From positions 12,030,501 through 12,094,500 of the forward strand of contig NC_041005.1 of assembly GCF_004193775.1 (NCBI RefSeq): a stretch of 64,000 nt of DNA. The letters run 5' to 3'. Made by a program: the position numbers and the translations under genes. Positions 21,901 through 33,954 of this stretch are shown piece after piece (within the stretch, counting starts at the first letter, position 1; every line of letters starts with the position of its first letter). This stretch comes from Glycine soja. Its lineage: Eukaryota > Streptophyta > Magnoliopsida > Fabales > Fabaceae. The notes under the pieces were generated by a model that saw only the letters and a list, made by a program, of their open reading frames with translations, did no database searches and had not been told where the DNA came from.

Positions 21901-22829
21901 ACACTTTTTTCTTCTGTAACATCCCAAGACAAATTTGTACCCAAATTCTCTTGTAAAAGATATTCATCCTCAACAACATTTTCGTTACCATAACCAGCCT
22001 CAACACCCTCAGTGAAATGTTCATTAGTGTGTGCTTCACCACTATTAACTCCATCGTAAACATTTGGCCTACTAGTATGCTTTCCATTACTAGTAACCGA
22101 AAAAACACCTTGCTTAAAGTTGGAGCTTCTTGAATCAGATTCCAAACTAGAAAAAGAATTTTCCTTCTCAATTTTCACTCTTCCACCTCCTCCTGGTTTC
22201 TTACTGCCTTCAGTTCGTCCCTTTCCTGGTTGAACTCGTTGAGCCGAGTTAGCTAAATGCTTTGAATTCACATTCTTACTACGGCTTTTCTCTTGCCTCA
22301 ACTTGGGCTCACTAGCCGCTGTAGAAGACTTGCTACTCTGATCCTCGCTATTCTCAGAATCAGTCCCAACAACAAAACCAGATCCAAGTGCATATCTAGA
22401 ATCCGAACTTGAACCATGGATCACATTGCCATCAGAGAACACTACATTCCCAAACATGTTTGAAGATCCTTCATTCTTCTCCTTAACATCGCGCAGAAAA
22501 GGCTGGCTTTCACTCAAATTGGCATTGCCAGACAAGCCCCTCTTCAAGACTTTACCCGAATCAACACTCGAATTTGGATCCTTAACAACATTCCTCCGAA
22601 TTCTCTTCCATTTCTTCAACCCAAACCCCTTTGTTGGTGTCCCTTTGGAATTCACACCTTCCGCACTACCCACTTCAACTTCGCCAACCGTTCCCTTTTG
22701 ATCCGAACCGTTGACATCCGAATTTCCCTCCAAACCCAACCCAATCTTCTCGTCATCATAAGAACCACCGTTTCCATTCCCATCATGATTCACTTCGTTC
22801 TCTTCCACGGATTCGCTTCCCAAATCCAT
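18905..22829 (-). CDS. WIP: WPP-domain-interacting protein (WIP-type KASH protein)
   Basis: Two coding exons, 22829-21818 and 19650-18905, give about 585 residues. Exon 1 ends in CAAGAAG followed by GTTTGT; the acceptor TACTCTTGCAG at 19651 restores EEL-QKFREIG in phase, as in the family. The N-terminal half is polar and low-complexity and has the WIP signature GFGLKKWKRIRRNVVKDPN. Exon 2 has a long coiled coil (SLTQNINILESKLEDLQG to NKTEELEKYC), a transmembrane segment (YLFIQFMFLVLIFWLYM) and the short perinuclear tail ending VVPT, the KASH motif that binds SUN proteins. WIPs sit in the outer nuclear envelope, tether WPP proteins such as RanGAP, and help link the nucleus to the cytoskeleton. 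I chose ATG 22829, the first in frame. GTATGTAAG near 19006-19014 mimics a donor, but read-through yields the KASH tail. No defects are seen. Confidence 0.9.
19651..21817 (-). other. Main intron of the WIP gene
   Basis: 2,167 bp between GT (21817) and AG (19651). It is AT-rich, and I see no open frame with recognisable motifs and no clear transposon termini. An alternative acceptor, GGAAG near 19694, would also be in phase and would add about 15 residues (RNMACAIANDQS...), so alternative splicing is possible. Confidence 0.75.
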
Positions 22830-22853
22830 GATCAATTTCAACCCTTTTCGCTA

Positions 22854-23098
22854 AATCTGGACAGAGAGATCAAAACCCACTTACAATTAATTGCGGTTGA
22901 AGTAACAAATCAAATGAGAATTCACGAACTTCAAAACAAAGACTCCAAAAAAATTAAATAAAAAACGGTTACTTTTGGGACAGAAACGAATGAATAAATA
23001 AGCAATAAAAAAATTGAATGAGAGAGAGAAAGAGAAAGAAGAGAGGATCTATGATTTTGAGTGATTACCTTCATAAACGAATCCCTTGGATTGGACAT
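22854..23098 (-). CDS. Upstream ORF in the WIP leader (spliced, 11 codons)
   Basis: In the predicted spliced leader an ATG at 23098 opens MSNPRDSFMK up to the donor at 23069 and continues in the next exon as ATT TAG, stopping about 22 nt before the main ATG. If the leader intron is retained, the frame runs on without the early stop. This could dampen translation of the WIP ORF in a splicing-dependent way. Inference only; it depends on the intron call and on the real transcription start. Confidence 0.4.
22857..23068 (-). other. 5' UTR intron of the WIP gene
   Basis: Donor AAG/GTAATC at 23068 and acceptor TCTCTCTGTCCAG at 22857 bound a 212-bp pyrimidine-rich segment just upstream of ATG 22829. 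Predicted from splice-site quality only. Confidence 0.6.
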
Positions 23099-23190
23099 GG
23101 AAACCCTAAAGATTGGGATTTTGATGGGATTTGCAGTTTTATAGTCGGAGAAGGGATCAACCGAAGAAGATGGTAATAACGTTTAAGTAT

Positions 23191-23199
23191 TTATTTATA
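23191..23199 (-). promoter_or_regulatory. TATA box of the WIP gene (candidate)
   Basis: TATAAATAA on the minus strand, about 100 bp upstream of the upstream-ORF ATG at 23098. It would start the transcript near 23165, leaving a short first exon before the leader intron. Confidence 0.4.
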
Positions 23200-24417
23200 C
23201 ATACAAATCATTACATTCATTTATTTATTATTTTCGTCCCCTGTAATCGGTATATCCTTTATCGTTTATTAATATTTCAATATTATTAATTAATTAAAAT
23301 AAGTATAATAAATAATAAAATATTAATAAATTATACCAGTTAAAACATGTTAGTTTATTTTTAAAATTCATTTTGAAAATATAAACCAGCACTGCCAGTG
23401 TAAAATTTTATATTATCAATAAAATAAACATAATAGTTATGATTTTTAAGACAATCATTATTAAAGTCCATAAAATTAAAATACATATTAATTTATGTTT
23501 GAATTACAGTGAGAAAACAGTTTATACTGTTTCTACTTTCTAATATATTGATTAAATTTCGGATCAATATAATAAACAGAAGTGAATTTAGCGAGAAAAA
23601 AAAAGTTAACTTTTTAGACAACAAATTATGCCTTAACTTTTTTGAACATGCTGTAAAAAAACAGAAAAAAAAAACATGCTGTAAAAAATTTTCTTTTGAA
23701 CAATATAGTAATTTTAATATCTAATCATATATTGAATAAAATCATCTTTATAAAGGATATACGTAAACAATAAAAAAAATGCTTAGTAATATTTTTTAAT
23801 TAATTGGTTAATAATAGTAGTTGATTTGATGAAAAGTTGAAACAGCGACAGTGGGTAACGTGGGCCACATGGAGATGTCGCATCATATCATGGGAGCCGT
23901 GTACCTGGATCACAAGTTCGTGAGTGGTACATAATTTTAAAAAATAAATGTACTGAAAAATAATAAATATTGAGTTTAATTAATATGCACTTTTAATGTA
24001 ATTATTTTTTTTACTCTCTTCAAAAGAAAATTTAAATTTTTTGAACAGTAAAAATACACTATCAAATCTTTCAGAAATAAATTTTAATATGTTATAAAAA
24101 TAAACTAATTTATTATATGATAATTTATGATTAAATAATAGTACATAAAATATATATTAAATTAATAGTTCAATTATAATTTAAGAGTATACAAAAATAT
24201 GTTTTTAATAGTTCAAAATATTTTTTTATCCTTTTTCAAATTAGAGACATTTAAATTGAATGAGTGTTCACTATTGATTGTGTGTATTAACTTCACAAGT
24301 AGATCTAATGACAAAATATAAAATTATGAATTATATGATTTTGGGAGATGAGTTATATGAAAGGGGTGTTGATGGAGTTTTATTGTAATGTTTGGGAGAA
24401 TAAGAAATTTATATAGC
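23200..24417. other. AT-rich intergenic DNA, no gene seen
   Basis: Very AT-rich, with stops in all frames and poly(A/T) runs. A less AT-rich patch at about 23840-23930 (GTGGGTAACGTGGGCCACATG) has no recognisable product. Confidence 0.45.
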
Positions 24418-24850
24418 TTTGGCAGAAACACATGAAGCAGTATTGCCCATCAAAATTATTTTGAATTCAATTTGATTACAAAAATAGTGTGAAATTCATG
24501 TGCAAGATTATTTGAATATAATGTATGATGAATTAAATTTATTAGATGAAGAAATTTTTATTTCCTTAGAAAAGATTATTCTTCAAAAAGAAAAAATTGT
24601 TAAGCATAATAAAAAGGTTAAGAGAAAATTCTTTCAAGTTGGAGATCTACTTTAGAAAGTAATATTAGCCATGGATAAAAAAATTTAAGGTTTATGATAA
24701 AGGGTCACCAAATTGGGATGAACCTTATGTTGTTGAAAGAGTTTTTTCAGTAAACACATATGCAATTCGCAAAGTAAATAATGACAATTATATTGGTTCC
24801 ATAAACAAAAAGTATCTAAAGAATTATAAGCCAATAATAATTGAAGTAAA
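24418..24850 (+). pseudogene. Ty3/gypsy pol C-terminus remnant
   Basis: Broken plus-strand frames read EAVLPIKI, then HVQDYLNIMYDELNLLDEE, KVKRKFFQVGDLL, and after a frameshift SPNWDEPYVVERVF, YAIRKVN and GSINKKYLKNYKP. This is the typical C-terminal end of a Ty3/gypsy integrase (GMEAVLPIEI ... GPYVV ... NGKYLKKYKP). Stops and a frameshift near 24655-24690 inactivate it. The upstream pol and gag are absent, so the element is 5'-truncated. Confidence 0.75.
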
Positions 24851-25542
24851 AATTCTTGTAACTTATAAATTAAAGTGCAAATGTTCAAGAAGGAAATTAC
24901 ATGAACGAAGTTGTCCCAAAATAAAATAATAAACAAATCATTTCAAGATTCTACAACTGATGAAGAATTTGTAGATTTAATGTAATAATTCCTCTTCATT
25001 TCATTGAAGGTTTTGATCCACGTGGATAATGTGTTCATAAATTCATTCGCTTCATGAGAGAACCCTTCAATTCTTGCACAATTTCTTAGGCAGAAGAATA
25101 AAGAAAAACTTTATTCTTTTTATTGGTCTCTCTGGTTGCTTGAAGCTCAGAAAGCTTTTCACGAACAGTTTGAAGTTCATCCTGGATTGGTCTAATAAGC
25201 TTTGCCAAGAGTTCTTCTTGTTTGACCAAATCTTGTTCAAATTTTTCAGTTTTTTTATTGGTCCTTGTATCAACATAATACTTTCTTTGGCTTTCTGAAA
25301 TCCTTCTTGAGCTTGAATGAGTTTAGTTCGATCATGCTTTGTCGAAGATTCAATTTCAGCAATGTCAACAGCATGTTGGTAACAAGTTGGTGGGCCTCAA
25401 AAGCATTGTTGAAGACATTGAGGATTGACTCCATTTCCTCATGAAGCTCATCAACTACGAGATCATCAAATTTAAAAACCTCATTGATTGCTTGCTAAAG
25501 TTGCCCTTTGTAGTTTGGATTCGAAAGAGTATCTTCAAGGTT

Positions 25543-28500
25543 CTAATCTAAAGTAAGTTTTTGGAAACAGGCCACAACCTCATCGAAATGGGTAAAATGC
25601 CTGTTGAGACTCGATTGAGAAGCTTTTGAAGGCATTGAATTTGAAGACAAAACATCTATGAAGGCGAAAGGGTCTGCATCCATTGGATCCGCATCTACTT
25701 GAGAAGCTTCAATATTAACACTTGGTGGTATTGTGGATTGTTGTAAAGCCATAGAAGTAGTAAGTAACAATCCTAATTATTGAACTTATTGGTTTGATGT
25801 TGTTGGCTTTTCAGTGCCTAACGAAAAATAAAGAAATGTTAGATAAAATGGTAAATCTATTTTAAGAAATTATCAAGAAAAATGGAAAATACTCCATACC
25901 TTTTTCAGGTACAAGCTCATAAGACTTAGTTGTTCCGACAGGAGGAACAAGAACAATCATTGTGAGTGCATTTGTATTCAAAGGTTCTTCTTCTCTAGGT
26001 TGAACAACTTCATCTTCTACATGTGTTTCTTTTTCGATGATGGGGCTAGAAGAATTGTTCATGTTAGAATCGATATCCATGACATTTTCTTTAATAATTG
26101 GTTTTTGTTGAGACAATTATTTTGATGGAGATGATTCACTATGGCTTTGAGCATCATTTTTCTATTTTTCCTCATTCTTCTTTGCTGCCTTCCTCACCTC
26201 TAATGGCGAAACATGCATTTTAGAGTCTAAAACTAATGAGTTAAAAATGTTAGGATTAGTTAATCATTTAAAGAATCAGACTATCAAAGAATGGTGAAGT
26301 TACTTACCATTTGATTCTTTATTAATGCTCTTGGCATTAGAACTAACAGCAGGAGTGTCATGAGTTCCTTCATCCTATCAAAAAAATAAAGTTAAACTTG
26401 AAATCAAAATTGTTTTTAGATAAAGACTTGTAAATTTTCTATAGGAATTACCTTGCCATCTTTTGGGTTCGAATGAACCTGAGAGGAAGAAAGGTCTACT
26501 ACATTCACATCCTGCGAGTAAGATAGCCAAGATGTATCTCTCAATATGCCATTTGAAAGGTGTGTCTCAATCACTTTTCTAGACTCAGAAAAGGTGGAAT
26601 AATTTTTTCCTAAAATTTCCTAAAAAGTAGTATGTTTAATTTTCAAAAGAATAAAAGATGAATTTTATAATATTTTGAAATTTCTATAAGGTATAATTTA
26701 AGTAAATAAACAAAGCAAAATTTGAAAAGAAAAATACATTTTTCTTTGACTTCACTAAAGGAATGTTTGCATGAAGAATTCATTGGCATATCTTCATCAA
26801 AAACACCTACTTCTTTCAAAATCTTTCTCTTTTGGGTTGAGGATCAAAGGGTTAACATACATAGAATGAGTACCAAAGAGAATGAGATAAAAAAATCAAT
26901 ATAATTCTTGTTGAAAAACTTACCTTCACATGATCTTTGGTTTTTGGGGGTTTTGGAGGAAGTTTGATCTTACCATCACTCTTATCAGTAGTGTTTTTCT
27001 TATAACCCTATAAAAAATGTGCATCAATTAGTAAAGAAATTCATTAAGGATGATAAATGGGGAGAATAAGATTTCAAAGTACCTTACTTTCAGTACTAAA
27101 CGAGGTTGCTTTCCTCTTTTGAGAAGTCTCTTTGGAAGTACCTATCTCATCATCTTCCTAATTCTCTGCTTCTCCTTGATAGGGAATCTTAATGGGTATC
27201 ACTAAAAATAAGTGGATCACATTCAAAATTTGAAGTTAGGATTAAAGAGAAATAAACATTCAATAAAAGAAATTTACCATCCGGTGCTATCATTTCACAA
27301 TCCACCCATTCCTCAAGAATGACTATTTTAGGGTATTTTTGATAGTCACCAAGATAAATTTTGGAAAAAGTAGCTCTATTAGCAAGGGGCATTTTCAAGT
27401 CTCTATATAGGGAAAAAATGAGTAATTCTCGAACCAAGGAAGGATTTCAAAGATCTTTACTTAAGCCAAAACAAGCTTTTGGAAAAAGAGGAAGATTTTG
27501 TGGACAAAATCTAGTAAATTATTACGTGGTTAGTGTTTATTACTCTACAATTTGATCTATTTTTTTCTCTAAGTGCAAAAACAACTTCTCGAAAGGTAGC
27601 TATAGGGTGAGTTGGATGATAACATATATGATAAAAAAATTTGAAATTTTTAATTTCATGAGCGAGCTCGTATTTACCTTTGCTCCTTTTGCTAGTATCC
27701 TACACAGAACCATGAGACTTGATTAATTTCTATGCGCAATAAAGAATATAAATGGGACTTTGAGAATAATAAGAGTATATTTGGTTTGCATTTTTATTTT
27801 CTGCTTTTATTTTCTGTTTTTATTTTATGAAAATTATTTTCATTTTCAAAAGATTAGAATTCTGAAAACATGTTTGATTTGATTTCTTGTTTTCTACTTT
27901 CAAGAAATAAACACACTGAAAATGCATTTTCAAAAGAAAATGTATTTTTAGATTTGCTTAAAATTGTATTCCTTGTCACCGCGTTTTCATTTTATCCAAA
28001 ATGAGATTCCTGGTTTCAATTGAAAATGAGATTTTATTATTTCCAGTTTTTGGTTCATTTGGAAAAATATTTTTACTGAAAATGAAAATAGAAACCCAAC
28101 CAAATACATTTCCATCACCATTTTTTATTTTTAGTGAAAATGAAAACAAAAAACAACCAAACCAAACACTCCCTAATCTTTCCACCATAAATGAAAATCT
28201 ATTTTGCTTAAAAAACAACTCTCGAAATAAGATGGTTGAAATTGCTGCTTCACTTTAGGGGTTCCCTTTTCAATGACTTTAGGGATTAGACTCTTGTCCC
28301 CTTGAATCGGATATGGATGTGTCTTTTTTAGATATATGGGTACTAGCGTTAGTTGGCAAAGCCCAAATTGTCTTGAAAAGATTTGAGGTTGTTAAGGATA
28401 AAATCGAATATCTTTAGAAGTAATTTCAGCATAAATAATGTCCCAAGTGAAGAAAGCACTCCAAATCTTGACTAAATCTGATTGTTGGCCAAGGGTCTCA

Positions 28501-29710
28501 CAAGGAAATCTTTGTTTTAACTAGGATTGCCTAGTTAGCTTGGAATTTAGAAAAGGAGCCAAATTGAGATCGAAATGATTGAAATTGAGAAAAGCTTTGA
28601 TGTACTTCCTATAACATTCATAAGTGCAGAATTCCTTACTGTGGGTAAGGTAAGTCAGTTGAGTTTCCTCTATCTTGTGTTCGATACCAGTCAAGATGTC
28701 TCTTTCAAGAGTAATGTGATTAGCCAAAATAGCATTCAACCAAAGTTAGACTATCCATAAGGGGCCAATTATGTGTTTCATCTTCCCTAGAACATCCATG
28801 ATTTCAACAGCTTCGTCTATTACTTTAAAAACAGAAGCTAAGAGAAATTTGCTAAGACAAATATCTTTGCCAAAATGGAAAGCTTGAGCTAAGTTATAGC
28901 AATAAAATTTGAAGAGAGTGGGTGCAAAGCAAATGCGAGGAAACTCAATACATCAGAAAAGTAGTGTGTTTTTCGTCAGACACTTCTTCAGTATCCTTGG
29001 CATTCTTTTCGATAAAGCCTCCATAAGACTTAGCGCTAAAGTCAATTTTCACTTCACTTCTTTCGGTTTGATCCTCAAATAAACCTAGAGCATAAGTCTT
29101 TCTTAGAGGTTTTAGTAATAGTAGTCATATCCATTAATGTTGGCGAGATTAGACCACAGGGGAGTTCAAGAGCATGCAAACTCTGATTCCAGAATAGAAA
29201 ATAAGCCATAAGCATGGGCATATCCAAATTAACAACATCGTATTTGCTTAATTGAATTAAGTTATATATGCCTATGTTCTTCCAATGTTGTGCTTTCTTT
29301 GTTTCTAAAGGCTTCAACCAACTAAAGTATGTCTTCCTATCTTTAGGGGGAAAAGCTTTGAATATACAACTTTTTTCTTTCAAAAAATCACTCATGATGG
29401 TATCTTTATGATTTATAGGGAGTTCTCCATCATGTGTTGGGAACCAACTTTTAATGGACTCTAAATCCACCTGTGGATGATAAGGACCTACAAAACAAAT
29501 GTTTTTGTTGTTAATAGAAGCTGGAATTAGTAGCTGTGTTTCCCATACCTTTCTGCATTCCTCTTCATGATCAGGAATAAGTATTAATTCAAATCCCCCT
29601 TCTCTTTGGGTCATTACAGTAGATGTTGAGAGTGGCGCACTTCTCTCCATGTTAGTAGAGGTTTCTTGTTGCCCCATGGGAGGATTTGGTTGCTGAGAAG
29701 AAGATGCCAT
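25543..29710 (-). pseudogene. Antisense plant mobile domain (aminotransferase-like PMD) protein, degraded
   Basis: The N-terminal segment (29710-29075) is open: a Ser/Gln-rich start, then the PMD core with YFSWLKPLETKKAQHW, NIGIYNLIQLSKYDV and ALELPCGLISPTLMDM. The frame breaks near 29100; the continuation is recognisable in another frame (GLFEDQTERSEVKIDF, then EEVSDEKHTTFL), followed by stops to about 28520. Farther downstream, separated minus-strand blocks (27437-27189, 26116-25862, 25770-25543) are acidic or low-complexity and may be its C-terminal exons; I cannot assign them firmly. PMD proteins occur as host genes (MAIN/MAIL type) and as passengers of transposons. The position here favours a retroelement passenger. 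It cannot make a full protein. Confidence 0.65.
27773..28173. mobile_element. Tourist-like (PIF/Harbinger-type) MITE
   Basis: 401 bp with imperfect terminal inverted repeats (GAGTATATTTGGTTTG and, inverted, GGGAGTGTTTGGTTTG) and a TAA duplication on both sides (27770-27772, 28174-28176). It is non-coding; both overlapping short ORFs are products of its AAAATGAAAAT repeats. It inserted into the decayed antisense PMD region. Confidence 0.75.
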
Positions 29711-30081
29711 GGATGATGAAGAAGATGAACAATAAGAGCAAGGATTAGGGATTGTAAAGAAAGAAAAGAAGAAGAACGGGAGAACGGAAACAATTAATAT
29801 TTATAAGCCATTAAAGATAATTTCAAAATGCATTTAAATATAAACTAATGATGAAAGAAGATGTGATGTGATTAGTGGAGATAGGCAATTATAAGCTTAT
29901 AGGTATAATCATTTGGCCTCGATTAGCATAAAAATATTGCACAGTTGAACGTGCTCTCCAAGCTTTAATGGGTATAAATGTTGCAATATAGGAAGTTACA
30001 ACAATACTGTCAAAGAAATTCGATGTGAAAATATTATGTTCTCAAGAATAAATACTCAAACAAACTATTTTAAGGGGCATT

Positions 30082-30960
30082 TGTTACCTATGAGAAACTT
30101 TCTAAGTGTGAGAGCTTAGATGCATTTTGATATATACCATTTTAATAATGTAGCAAGGTTAAGATTGGATTAAAATATTTAGTGAGTCCAAAATGTGAAA
30201 ATGGATATAAAAATAATAAATTTCAATGAGTTGAAATTTTGATAAAATGCATTAAACACATGGAAGCAAAAAACTCTCATAATGAAGTTTATATTCGAAT
30301 TTGAAATAGTAGATGTGACGGTTGATGAAAAGGATTATGTGAAGACATTAGATGCCACTAGATCTAAGTAATTAAGAACTTGTACACATGTCGAAAATCT
30401 ATAATTCAATCGTTAGTAGTAAAAGTCTATAAATAAAGACCTTTTTCGTTGGATTAAATCACTGTTACTCAAATCCTCAAACACTAATCACTCCGTACTC
30501 AAAAATGACTCTCGATTTGAAGGTCACATTGTATTTATTTATATTCAATCTATAAAAAATGAACTCTACTTTTATCTAATCTCCTTTCCATATTATTATC
30601 AAATTCATTGTTGACATTGTCATATATCATACTCTTAGAATTGTTATCAAAATCATTATTAGAATTAATATAAAAAATATTATTATCGAAAACGTGTTTA
30701 TTGAAATTGTTATATTATGTGAATTGTTGGAGAAATTGTTTATATAGAACCTTTTAAAATGGATATCACTATTGAAATTATCATCACTATTTTTATTAAT
30801 TCATAGGCAATTCTCTTAAATTCATAGGGTAATTTTCTAGAGTTTTGAGTTCTCGAAAGGTTGAACCTTTTTGTTAAAATTATTTTTTAATTAACTTCAT
30901 GATTGAGCGGTTGACTAAAAACTTAGTAGAAATCTCCATATTGTATGATGAGAAAGGTTA
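30082..30960 (+). repeat. Putative 3' LTR of the Ty3/gypsy element
   Basis: It begins TGTTACC directly after the polypurine tract and carries TATAAATA at 30428-30435, followed about 40-60 bp downstream by sequence with the look of a transcript start (CTCAAACACTAATCACTC). The far boundary is not defined; the end given is only where LTR-like character fades. No second LTR is present in the window for comparison. Confidence 0.4.
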
Positions 30961-31164
30961 ACCTCTTGACTGAGAACTGCACACCACCAATAAAATTATC
31001 CTATATGATATATTAACTTATTAGTATTTATTCAAATTCATATTTTTTAAAAGAATATTTAATAGATCACAAAAGTAGAAGTACCATGCAGTGATATTTA
31101 GTGGTTCAACCACCACTTATTGGAGGTATTATGGCCAACTCATCAGTGTCCTTATATCATGCAA
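30961..31164. other. Short unassigned stretch
   Basis: AT-rich, no gene or element end recognised. Confidence 0.3.
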
Positions 31165-33390
31165 TTAAAACAGAAATCTATGTCCCAATGTTACATCCTA
31201 TCATAACATTGTGTCCTAACGTCCTCTAGTACGAGGTTCTTTAAAGTCATCCACCTAGTCATCTGTTCCCACAAACACAAGGTTTGAGATCATTACAAAA
31301 TCCAAACATAAACAACACATACAGAATGAGTTATCACATTTCTAAATAAAATACAAATAAACAAAGGCATAAGCAAAATACATTATAAAAATATTTATAA
31401 CATAGCTCAACTTAATACAATCCAAATCACTTCACCACTTTATCATTTAAAATTCATTTTTTAATCACCAATCACATTACACATGAATTGCACACTCGAG
31501 TCTGGACGTAACAATGCTCACCAATTTCATAATAAACAATTTACAGGTGTTATGCAACAATTATACTAAGACTCTAGCCTATATGCAATGTGATACCATC
31601 TCAATGAAAAACTACACTAGGGTGCTTAGGAGTACATAACAAGACATCCTATACAATGGGTATGTCAGGTCACTTTCACTAAGTAAAAGCATAAGGTGAT
31701 CAGTCAGGGTTACTCTGTTTTGCGAGAATCCTCCAACCATATGGGATCAATATAGGCTTAAAGGAGCACTCAAACCGAGTGTCTTTACCCCCAAGGCCTA
31801 GACTCCGAAGAATCCGTTAGGGTCTCACCTTTCTGATTCAGGTCTAACCCTTAAAACAACTTTTGCACACAGACATGACTCATGAATTATACAATACTCA
31901 CGACTTCACACTTGTTTTCAAACACGTTTAACAAATTGCATTACAATTTAACACTTTAGGTTCCTAACTTGAAACCCTACACTTTCCTTTTAACACTTCG
32001 TGCATAAACACTTTTCTCAAGGTAAACACTAGTCGATTTATTGTATAATTCACAACTCACAATACAAGTATTGTCACATCAAATATTAACCACACACTTA
32101 TGCACAACCATATCCCATATCCACAAGTTAACGTCTCACAATTCACCACATATTCAATTTATCACTTAAACACAATTTCATGATCCCAATATAACAATTA
32201 CCCCACTAATATAGTAAATCTTGTCCAAAATACAAAAAAAAATCATACAAAATGTTTCTCACAACATGGGGATTAAAATCCTTCAAACAATTTCACATAA
32301 TCATATCAGAATCAAAATCATAGGTCAAAAATACGAAAACACCAAAAACACTCAATTTATCAATCAATTTGCATTAGGGCGTCAATTGATTCGTCAAATA
32401 CAACAATCTCGTAATTATAATTATAAAGGAAGAATTACAATACAATAAACATCTCTAAACAAACTCTAATTTGACTCTCTAAGGATTCCTAAACACGTTC
32501 CTTCTAATCCTAATTGCGATAAACTCATCCCTTACCTCTAAACGGGCTCAAGTGTGTAATCCGACAGTGATAGCGGCGCCTCTAGTGGTTTCCTAAGATT
32601 TCTCAAGTTTTTCCTCTAGTTGCTCTGCTTGGGTTTCCTAGCATTAGAAAGAAGGAGAATGAATTGGAGTCTCCATTTTACTTTCTCCGTGCGAGGGATA
32701 TTTCTCTCATCATATACATTATTTCACAAATTCCAACGGTAGAGATGTGCGGAAATAAGTTTCTAACCTAGTGTTCAAATTTCACAACGATCCAACGGTT
32801 AATGAGTTCGGGATCATAGTTTTACTGGGATAAATTTGGATATATACAGGAAAAAGTGCGAGGGATATTTCTCTTACTACAAACATTATTTTGCAAATCC
32901 TAATCATGGAGATGGGCGAAAATGAGTTCCAAACTTGATGTTCAAATTTCATGACGATCCAAGGGTGAACGAGTTCGAGATCATAGTTTTACTGGGATAA
33001 GTTTGAGTGTATGCAGAAAAAAGAGAGGGTTTTGGGAGAGGAGTAAAGGAAAACGAATTTGAGATGAAGAAAAAACGTAGAAAAATATTGTAAATATAAA
33101 AAAAATAACCTAATATGTCTCGATGTACTCCCAACCTATTATTTACTCTATTTTTTATTTTATTATTTTATAAAAAGGAATTCTATTTTACTCTTCATCA
33201 AATGAATAAATAAAATATTTTTTATTTTCTAAGAACATATATTTATTTTATTTACCTTAAAATCATTATTTTAATTAATAAAAATATTTCTTCTTATTTA
33301 TTTAATTATAAAAATCTCATTATTTTCCTAAAAATTTATTTATTTTTAAATAATTTTTTTCATTTATTTTACAAAAAATGAGATATTACA
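31165..33390 (-). repeat. Dispersed repeat with terminal TGTAAYAYC motif, copy A
   Basis: About 2.2 kb, homologous in the same orientation to 49715-52524. Shared blocks include CATCCTATCATAACATTGTG, CACTTTCACTAAGTAAAA, TAAAGGAGCACTCAAA, CACATAATCATATCA and GTTTTACTGGGA. Read on the minus strand it begins TGTAATATCTCATTTTTTG, as LTRs of many plant elements do (TGTAACACCC type). The open frame at 32221-32448 is not conserved as protein. It is probably a solo LTR or a large non-autonomous LTR derivative; family not identified. The segment at 32690-33010 contains two related sub-blocks (GATCATAGTTTTACTGGGAT occurs twice). Confidence 0.65.
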
Positions 33391-33954
33391 CCTTAGCCTG
33401 AGGTAAGATTCTTTTCTCAAAAAAAAAAAAATAAAGAACTTGATTCCTTTCTTATTTGACACATGACCTTCTGAGATTATTGCTCTTCTTAACTCCAACT
33501 CTATTGACTAAGAATGTAAAGAGGCAATTGATGGACTAATGAAGTGCAATGAGTTCAATCTAGAGGCTAATGATGGAATGATGGTAACTAGCGAAGCTGC
33601 ATAGTGAAAGTTTCTGGTAGGGGTGTTTGCGGTGAGATTTGGTTTGATTTTTAGTTAAAAAATCATTCAAACCAAACATAAAAATTATGTAGTTCGGTTT
33701 GGTTCACTTTGAATGTAATATTTAATCTCATTTTCTACTTAACACATCATTATTACTTATTTTACTACATAAAAATTATGTAATATTTAATCTCATTACA
33801 ACTTATTTTACTACATAAAAATTATCTAATATTTAATCTAATTACTACATGAATATTATGTAGTTCGGTTTGGTTGGGTTCGATTTGGATTGGTTTCTAC
33901 TTAACCCATCATTACTACTTATTTTACTAGTTAGGAGTAGGACCATGGAACGAC
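33391..33954. other. AT-rich stretch with a TAGGGGTG-end fragment and short tandem repeats
   Basis: At 33618 begins TAGGGGTGTTTGCGG followed by GGTTTG-rich sequence, like one end of a hAT-type MITE seen elsewhere in the window; its other end is not found. At 33717-33855 a unit of about 45-65 bp (TATTTAATCTCATT ... TACATAAAAATTAT) is repeated about three times. No gene. Confidence 0.4.

Larger units (their letters stand above)
24851..30081. mobile_element. 3' region of a Ty3/gypsy (probably Tat-lineage) element with an antisense ORF
   Basis: Between the pol end and a polypurine tract at about 30072-30080 (AAGGGGCAT) lies about 5.2 kb whose only coding traces are on the minus strand and encode a plant mobile domain protein. 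Sense pol followed by a long spacer with an antisense extra ORF before the 3' LTR is an arrangement known in the Tat lineage of plant Ty3/gypsy elements. The assignment is an inference from this layout. Confidence 0.55.
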
